Origin: an uncultured Corynebacterium sp.
Lineage (GTDB): Bacteria > Actinomycetota > Actinomycetes > Mycobacteriales > Mycobacteriaceae
Reading direction: 5' to 3'
Assembly (NCBI GenBank): GCA_945631445.1
Contig: CALZCR010000043.1
Span: forward strand, 1-8,592
DNA length: 8,592 nucleotides
Below, piece after piece: positions 6,301-8,592 of the stretch. The translations under genes and the position numbers were made by a program. Each line of letters starts with the position of its first letter. Positions within the stretch are counted from its first letter, which is position 1. The notes under the pieces are model-generated. The model searched no databases and was not told where the DNA came from. It saw only the letters and a program-made list of their open reading frames with translations.

Positions 6301-8592
6301 CCGGGGCGAAGGTGAAGGAGTACTTGGCGATCCCGAAGGGCGCGTCCTCGGACTCGGAGCCCTCGATGATTTGCGGCATCTCTTCGATGTGGTCGCCGTT
6401 CTCGGAGATCGAGCCGACGCCGGCCAGGCCCTCGAGCAGGGCGAAGACCGACGCCGGGAGGCGCTCGTCAGAGACGACCGGGGAGGCGCCGGTGGCCACG
6501 GAATCGGGCAGATCCAGCGGCACGGTGACCTCGCGCACGTAGAACGGGCGCTGCTCCTCCGGCAGGTTGTCCCAGTAGGAGTCCGCGGTGATGCGGATCG
6601 ACCACAGGCCGTCCTCGTCCTGGATCAGGTCGTAGGCGTCTTCGTCCATCTCGTAGGCCGGGTTGGCCATGAGGTGGCCGTGCCACACGATGGTCGGCGC
6701 GGCCTTGATGAACTCGGCGGCGTCGGCGGCGTCCGCCAGGCGGGAGTACTGCTGCTCCGGCTGCGCGCCGGCGGCGGTCAGCGCCTCGGTGGAGCCGTCC
6801 TCGTAGCGGGCGAGCAGGTCGGCGACCGGCTCGTTCTTCTTGGTGATGCCGGCCACCGCCATCGGGCCCGGGATGATGCGGACCTGGTCGGCGGTGTAGC
6901 GCTCGTCCTGGGCCTGCCACAGGGTGTCCTTGCCGAACCAGACCGGCAGGTCGCCGTCGATGGCCGGGACCCAGGGCATGGGCTTGACGTGCTTGCGGTT
7001 GAGCTGGATCCACCAGGCGGCGTCGCGCGGGGAGACGATGAACTCGTGCGCCTGCGGGTAGGCGTCCAGCAGCTTCTTGGCTGCGGCCGGGGCGTCGGCG
7101 ACGTCCTCGACGCCGGCGAACAGGGTCTCGATCTGGCCGTGGTCCGCGTCGTTGAGGCGCGCCTCCACGCGGTGCAGCAGGTCGAGGAAACGGTCGTCCC
7201 AGGTCGGGTCGACGAAGGGGTGGGCCAGCTCCACGAAGTGGCTGACCCACTCGGCGTAGGTCATCTTCTCCACGTCGCCGAAGTACGGCTTGGAGGTCTT
7301 GGCCAGCATGGCGATGATCTCGTCGCGGCGGGCGTCGTAGTCCTCCAAGTCCAGCGAGGTGATGAAGCGCGACGCGGCGGCGAACGAGTTGTCCAGCTCG
7401 TGGATGTCGGCCAGCAGGTGCGACTGCGAGGACGCGGCGCCCGCGGCGCCGGTGCCGCGGGCGACCCAGCCGTTGTTGTCGTCCGGGCTGACGCCCTTGG
7501 TGTTGACCAGCAGTTCCTTGACGGAATCCGTGGCGGTGGCCTCCTTGGCGGCCATGGCGACGGTGCCGATGAACACGGCGTCGACCGGCATCGCCGGCAG
7601 GTCGTACTGCTCGGCCCAGGTACCGGTGACGTAGGTGGCGGCGCGCTCCGGGGAGTAGATGCCGCCGCCGACCATCAGCAAGACGTTCGGGTGCTTGCGG
7701 GTCTCCGCGTAGGTCTGGATGAGCATGTCGTCCAGATCGGTCCAGGAGTGGTGGCCGCCGGCGTGGCCGTCCTCGACCTGCATGAAGACGTAGGTGTCCG
7801 GGTTGGCGGCCGCGATCTTCAGGGTGTCGCGGATCTGCTTGGTGGTGCCCGGCTTGAAGGCGATGTACGGGAAGCCGTCGTCCTGCAGCTGCGCGAGCAG
7901 CTCAGTGGCTTCCTCGACCTCCGGGATGCCCGCGGAGATGGTCACGCCGTTGAACGGCGCGCCGGCGGCGCGGGCCTTCGGCACGATGCGTGCCTGACCG
8001 AACTGCAGGTTCCACAGGAAACGGTCGAAGAACATGGTGTTGAACTGGGCGGTGCGGCCCGGTTCCAGCAGCTCGACGAGGTCGTCCTTGTGCTTGGTGA
8101 ACACCTCGTCGGAGTACATGCCGCCGCCGGCCAGCTCGGTCCAGTAACCGGCGTTGGCCGCCGCTGCGACGATGCCGGCGTCGGCGGTGGACGGGGTCAT
8201 GCCGCCCAGCACGATCGGGGACAGGCCCGTCGCGGTGGAGAAGCGGGTCTGGGTGTAGGTCTTGCCGTCCGGCAGGGTCACCAGGCGCGGGGCGTAGTCC
8301 GCGTAGTCGGTGGCCTCCGGCAGTTCGGCGCCCGGGGTGGCCAGGTGGTCGCGCTCGGCGGCGGTGGCGGCGGGCACGACGGCCACGCCGGTGCCGCCCA
8401 GCAGCTTCTCGGTCATGCGGCCGAGGCCGCCGTCCAGCGCCAGGGCGTGGGTGACGTCGGCTGCGCGCAGGTCCTTGACCTGGGCGGGCCAATCATGGGA
8501 TTCGACCAAAATGGCGTTGGCCAACTCGGCCGGGGTCACACCGTCGAAGGTGATGCCGCACTCCTCGGCCCACTGGGCGGCGAGATCGGCCG
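302..8592 (-). CDS. fas: Type I fatty acid synthase (FAS-I), 5'-partial
   Basis: Multifunctional cytosolic enzyme that builds long-chain fatty acyl-CoAs from acetyl-CoA and malonyl-CoA with NAD(P)H; in mycolate-making actinobacteria these feed membrane lipids and mycolic acids. The visible 2,762 codons are open without interruption from the right window edge to TAA at 302-304. Domain order is AT(tail)-ER-DH-MPT-ACP-KR-KS, the order known for mycobacterial/corynebacterial FAS-I and equivalent to a fused fungal beta+alpha pair. Family members are about 3,000 residues, so roughly 200-270 N-terminal residues, including the AT active-site serine, lie outside. The GTG at 8537-8539 is not the real start: the frame continues 17 codons upstream to the edge in family-like sequence. 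All testable catalytic residues are present: S1120 and H1243 (MPT), D918/H923 (DH), S1491 (ACP), Y1955/K1959 (KR), C2391/H2543/H2584 (KS). No thioesterase or phosphopantetheinyl transferase domain is present, so product release onto CoA by the MPT and activation in trans by AcpS are inferred. No upstream regulation is visible. Confidence 0.97.
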   Translation of the reverse strand, partial: ADLAAQWAEECGITFDGVTPAELANAILVESHDWPAQVKDLRAADVTHALALDGGLGRMTEKLLGGTGVAVVPAATAAERDHLATPGAELPEATDYADYAPRLVTLPDGKTYTQTRFSTATGLSPIVLGGMTPSTADAGIVAAAANAGYWTELAGGGMYSDEVFTKHKDDLVELLEPGRTAQFNTMFFDRFLWNLQFGQARIVPKARAAGAPFNGVTISAGIPEVEEATELLAQLQDDGFPYIAFKPGTTKQIRDTLKIAAANPDTYVFMQVEDGHAGGHHSWTDLDDMLIQTYAETRKHPNVLLMVGGGIYSPERAATYVTGTWAEQYDLPAMPVDAVFIGTVAMAAKEATATDSVKELLVNTKGVSPDDNNGWVARGTGAAGAASSQSHLLADIHELDNSFAAASRFITSLDLEDYDARRDEIIAMLAKTSKPYFGDVEKMTYAEWVSHFVELAHPFVDPTWDDRFLDLLHRVEARLNDADHGQIETLFAGVEDVADAPAAAKKLLDAYPQAHEFIVSPRDAAWWIQLNRKHVKPMPWVPAIDGDLPVWFGKDTLWQAQDERYTADQVRIIPGPMAVAGITKKNEPVADLLARYEDGSTEALTAAGAQPEQQYSRLADAADAAEFIKAAPTIVWHGHLMANPAYEMDEDAYDLIQDEDGLWSIRITADSYWDNLPEEQRPFYVREVTVPLDLPDSVATGASPVVSDERLPASVFALLEGLAGVGSISENGDHIEEMPQIIEGSESEDAPFGIAKYSFTFAPELLTAHTAVTGAALGTVEPGTPDVLVGPCWPAIYTALGSGQLEDGYPVIEGLLNAVHLNHVVDVRRPLEELADGRTIDVTSKCTAIAESSSGRIVTVELELFDRESGELVATQMQRFAIRGRAHGTDTPVPAPEWGGGKSADKVEATPRSFIDRAVVTAPSDMTPFALVSGDYNPIHSSYNSAQLVNLDAPLVHGMWLSATAQHLAGKHGTVVGWTYSMYGMVQLNDEVEITVERAGRKGIHNAFEVTCRIDGEVVSVGQALMAQPKTAYVYPGQGIQAEGMGEGDRNASAAAREIWNRADRHTRDALGFSIRQIVDENPTELNVRGTTFKHPEGVLHLTQFTQVALAVVAYAQTERLREADALASNSMYAGHSLGEYTALASLANIFDLEAVIDVVYSRGSAMGTLVDRDEHGRSNYGMGALRPNMIGVAADEVEDYLAQVSEETGEFLQIVNYNIKGQQYSIAGTKAGLAALKAKANAVRDRAFVTVPGIDVPFHSSVLKPGVPAFADKLDELLPEELDLNALVGRYVPNLVARPFELSDDFIDAIGESIAPAVPSERLNGKKVADFADDNALARVLIIELLSWQFASPVQWIDTQSLLFGEVEQIIEVGLAASPTLTNLAKRSMAVEGVDLPVLNVERDQDRVMLADVQEAPVVEDDVDEAPEAPAAAADASATVTEAAPAATPEPAAPAAPATGGGSGADAPDLGFSAADAIMVLFAFQNKIRLDQINDSDTVEELTNGVSSRRNQLLMDMSAEIGVPAIDGAAEADVATLRERVKTAAPGYSPFGSVLGEAVTARLRQLFGASGHKPAHVGERVTGAWSLPASWVGHVEAEILIGSRDEDSVRGGSLATVPTTASSKADVDTLIDAAVQAVAARHGVSVSLTSGGSGGGGGVVDSAALNEYAESVTGADGVLATAARTVLDQLGLTPKTESSEPLDTTVIEAVEAELGSGWVDLVTPSFDANKAVLFDDRWAIAREDLARVSLGQKDLPASRFTGTGETVAAQAKWYADNGAKDPALMEDIAKAALEDFEGEYAGDVALVTGAAPGSIATALVERLLEGGATVIMTASRVSQSRKEFARKIYAEHGAMGSALWLVPANLSSYRDIDSLIDWIGTEQKESVGNEVKVTKPALTPTLAFPFAAPSVSGSLADAGPAAENQTRLLLWSVERTIAGLSELAQQAVDTRAHIVLPGSPNRGMFGGDGAYGEVKSALDAILAKWSAEAGWPAGVTLAQAKIGWVSGTNLMGGNDAIIPAAEKAGIHVWTPEEISSELMALASAETRAKAAEAPVEADLTGGLGSTPVSITELAAQAREDAADDPAEGPDVEVEPVTIPALPNIDNPTQIGGVEVGEVTADLDDMVVIAGVGEVSSWGSGRTRFEAEYGIQRDGSVELTAAGVLELAWMMGLVEWNEDPKPGWYDADGSEIAEEDIYDRFRDEVVARSGVRTLTDKYHLVDQGSIDLTQVFLDRDISFTVADEAEARDIEEADPDFTEVVEVDGEWTVTRKQGATAHVPRKATLSRTVAGQMPDDFDATKWGIPEHMVDSLDRMALWNLVTAVDAFINAGFSPAELLQTVHPLDVATTQGTGIGGMESLHKVFVTRFLGEERPGDILQEALPNVVAAHTMQALLGGYGSMIHPIGACATAAVSIEEGADKIKLGKADFVIAGGIDDVQVESLVGFGDMNATAETKTMTDKGIDNRFISRANDRRRGGFLEAEGGGTVLLVRGSVAAQMGLPVHAVVAHAASYGDGAHTSIPAPGLGALGAGRGGTRSKLAKSLKSLGLTPDDVSVLSKHDTSTNANDPNESELHSILWPAIGRNPDKPLYVISQKSLTGHSKAGAALFQTGGLMDVLRTGTLPQNASLDTVDPLIEEKSKNLVWLRAPLALGEGAVKAAALTSLGFGHVGALVVYAHPSTFEAAVANAGLDVDAWRKKATERLRAGSARMQAGMIGRAPLFQQVENRRFPEEGAHEAEIHLLLNEDVRLGEDGVFPAAPEA
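440..2218 (-). other. FAS-I domain: 3-ketoacyl synthase (KS)
   Basis: Decarboxylative Claisen condensation of the acyl chain with malonyl-ACP, the elongation step. It spans about residues 2108-2700 and starts with MVVIAGVGEVSSWGSGRTRFEAE. The nucleophile is C2391 in IGACATAAVS (codon 1367-1369). The two catalytic histidines are H2543 in SKHDTSTNAND (codon 911-913) and H2584 in QKSLTGHSKAGAA (codon 788-790), with the conserved lysine K2579 at 803-805. The glycine-rich end LTSLGFGHVGALVVYAHP (2645-2662) closes the thiolase fold. The last ~45 residues are a charged tail; no phosphopantetheinyl transferase domain follows before the stop, unlike fungal FAS alpha. Confidence 0.95.
2435..3187 (-). 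other. FAS-I domain: 3-ketoacyl reductase (KR)
   Basis: NADPH-dependent reduction of 3-ketoacyl-ACP to the 3-hydroxy form, with a short-chain-dehydrogenase fold. It spans about residues 1785-2035. The Rossmann glycine motif is VALVTGAAPGSIA (1788-1800; DNA about 3140-3178), followed by the strand VIMTASR (1814-1820). The active-site YxxxK is GAYGEVKSAL, with Y1955 at 2675-2677 and K1959 four residues on. The preceding HIVLPGSPNRGMFGGDG (1937-1953) is typical of the FAS-I form, where the strand before the tyrosine ends in PGSPN. A scaffold region (about 1645-1784) precedes it, and an acidic linker (about 2038-2105) connects it to the ketosynthase. Confidence 0.92.
3614..3640 (-). other. FAS-I Gly-rich tether after the ACP
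   Basis: Residues 1634-1642 read SGGSGGGGG. They separate the ACP region from the scaffold that leads into the ketoreductase. Together with the Ala/Pro tether before the ACP, this gives the carrier a flexible connection on both sides, as in fungal FAS. That role is inferred from composition and position. Confidence 0.75.
3665..4189 (-). other. FAS-I domain: acyl carrier protein (ACP) region
   Basis: Carries the growing acyl chain on a 4'-phosphopantetheine arm. It spans about residues 1451-1625, larger than a stand-alone ACP, as in FAS-I, where a four-helix core is followed by a structural half. The core runs from SAADAIMVLFAFQNKI through DQINDSDTVEELTNG to GVSSRRNQLL. By alignment from memory with the fungal GGKSTVQNE motif, the modified serine is S1491 (codon 4067-4069); the adjacent S1492 is a less likely alternative. 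There is no separate phosphopantetheinyl transferase domain in the protein, so AcpS in trans is expected. Confidence 0.85.
4190..4348 (-). other. FAS-I Ala/Pro/acidic tether in front of the ACP
   Basis: Residues 1398-1450 are low complexity. An acidic start (VVEDDVDEAPEAP) passes into alternating Ala/Pro/Thr (ATPEPAAPAAPATGG) and ends in Gly/Ser (GGGSGAD). It lies between the MPT and the ACP, where FAS-I needs a flexible arm so that the carrier can reach all active sites in the chamber. The function is inferred from position and composition. Such tethers usually vary fast between species. Confidence 0.85.
4355..5509 (-). other. FAS-I domain: malonyl/palmitoyl transferase (MPT)
   Basis: Loads malonyl from malonyl-CoA onto the ACP. 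In FAS-I it also transfers the finished acyl chain back to CoA, which would explain the lack of a thioesterase. It begins at YVYPGQGIQAEGMG (about 1016-1029). The nucleophile elbow is AGHSLGEY, with S1120 at 5180-5182. R1146 in YSRGSAMG sits where FabD-type transferases use arginine to hold the malonyl carboxylate. The catalytic histidine is H1243 in DVPFHSSVL (codon 4811-4813). The C-terminal part carries the ASPVQW (1335-1340) and EVGLAASPTLTNLAKR (1356-1371) motifs usual for this transferase family. The boundary with the following tether is about residue 1395. Confidence 0.93.
5510..6622 (-). other. FAS-I domain: 3-hydroxyacyl dehydratase (DH), hot-dog fold
   Basis: Removes water from 3-hydroxyacyl-ACP to give trans-2-enoyl-ACP. 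It spans about residues 640-1010, long enough for the multiple hot-dog lobes usual in FAS-I. The catalytic hydratase-2/MaoC signature GDYNPIH is at residues 917-923, with D918 at 5786-5788 and H923 at 5771-5773. It is followed by the expected APLVHGMWLSATAQH helix (936-950). The first lobe (about 640-870) carries GPCWPAIYTAL (773-783) and ends at MQRFAIRGRAH, where no catalytic pair is seen, consistent with a non-catalytic lobe. Activity is inferred from the motif and the order of domains. Confidence 0.9.
6623..7249 (-). other. FAS-I connecting/structural region between ER and DH
   Basis: About residues 431-639 contain no catalytic motif I recognise. The region is rich in Trp, Pro and charged residues. 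It holds the stretch PMPWVPAIDGDLPVWFGKDT (520-539) and the run VRIIPGPMAVAGITKKNEPV (553-572), which resemble the conserved non-catalytic segment between reductase and dehydratase in FAS-I proteins. It probably forms part of the wall of the reaction chamber; that role is inferred from the fungal and mycobacterial FAS architecture, not from sequence alone. Confidence 0.65.
7250..8257 (-). other. FAS-I domain: enoyl reductase (ER), FMN-dependent TIM barrel
   Basis: Reduces the trans-2-enoyl-ACP intermediate to the saturated acyl chain, using NAD(P)H through bound FMN. It spans about residues 95-430. Visible signatures are SPIVLGGMTPST (107-118), the alanine/glycine-rich AAAANAGYWTELAGGG (125-140), the SAGIP strand end (202-206), the GHAGGHHSW motif (258-266; DNA about 7742-7768) and the barrel glycine turn MVGGGI (289-294). 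All are characteristic of the FabK-like/2-nitropropane-dioxygenase-type barrel in FAS-I, not of the SDR-type InhA/FabI reductase. The following segment with AKTSKPYFGDVEKMTYAEW (413-431) is a conserved FAS-I extension. Domain limits are approximate. Confidence 0.88.
8285..8592 (-). other. FAS-I domain: C-terminal tail of acetyl/acyl transferase (AT)
   Basis: This is the end of the starter acyl-transferase domain, which loads the priming acetyl (or acyl) group from CoA. Only about the last 100 residues are in the window. The stretch reading LALDGGLGRMTEKLL followed by GVAVVPAAT (about residues 33-58) resembles the end of this domain in mycobacterial FAS-I. The GHSxG nucleophile and catalytic histidine would be farther upstream, outside the window, so activity cannot be judged here. 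The boundary with the reductase is approximate and the assignment rests on family order. Confidence 0.75.

Overview
The window is almost entirely one gene. A single uninterrupted reading frame on the minus strand runs from the right edge (8592) to a TAA stop at 302-304. It encodes 2,762 residues of a type I (multifunctional) fatty acid synthase, FAS-I. The N-terminus lies beyond the right edge: the frame is still open at base 8592, and only the tail of the first catalytic domain is visible. Bacterial FAS-I is essentially confined to the mycolic-acid actinobacteria and relatives. The high G+C content, the strong G/C bias at third codon positions and the motif wording suggest a Corynebacterium or close relative. 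I cannot name the species, nor say whether this would be called fasA or fasB in a species with two copies.

Layout, read in gene direction (right to left). Residues are numbered from the valine codon at 8537-8539. The order is: tail of the acetyl/acyl transferase (about 8592-8285), FMN-type enoyl reductase (about 8257-7250), connecting structural region (about 7249-6623), hot-dog-fold dehydratase (about 6622-5510), malonyl/palmitoyl transferase (about 5509-4355), Ala/Pro/acidic tether (4348-4190), acyl carrier protein region (about 4189-3665), Gly-rich tether (3640-3614), scaffold, ketoreductase (about 3187-2435), acidic linker, ketosynthase (about 2218-440), C-terminal tail and stop. Every catalytic motif I could test is intact: GHSLG serine, MPT histidine, GDxNPxH dehydratase, ACP serine, TGAxxGSI and YxxxK ketoreductase, and the Cys-His-His ketosynthase triad. 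The visible protein therefore looks functional. There is no C-terminal phosphopantetheinyl transferase domain, so the carrier protein must be activated by a separate AcpS.

The remaining 301 bases (1-301) hold no gene I can support. They contain a strong 17-bp hairpin at 50-87, probably a terminator for fas and/or a converging gene to the left. Between it and the fas stop lie three inverted repeats, each followed on the + strand by the same short AAGC-containing word, and a set of alternately pairable CTCACC/GGTGAG blocks.

I see no mobile element, CRISPR array, tRNA, rRNA or new system. The 4.5-kb open frame on the + strand opposite the gene (269-4744) is a codon-usage shadow. The item most worth a second look is the small repeat cluster downstream of the gene.
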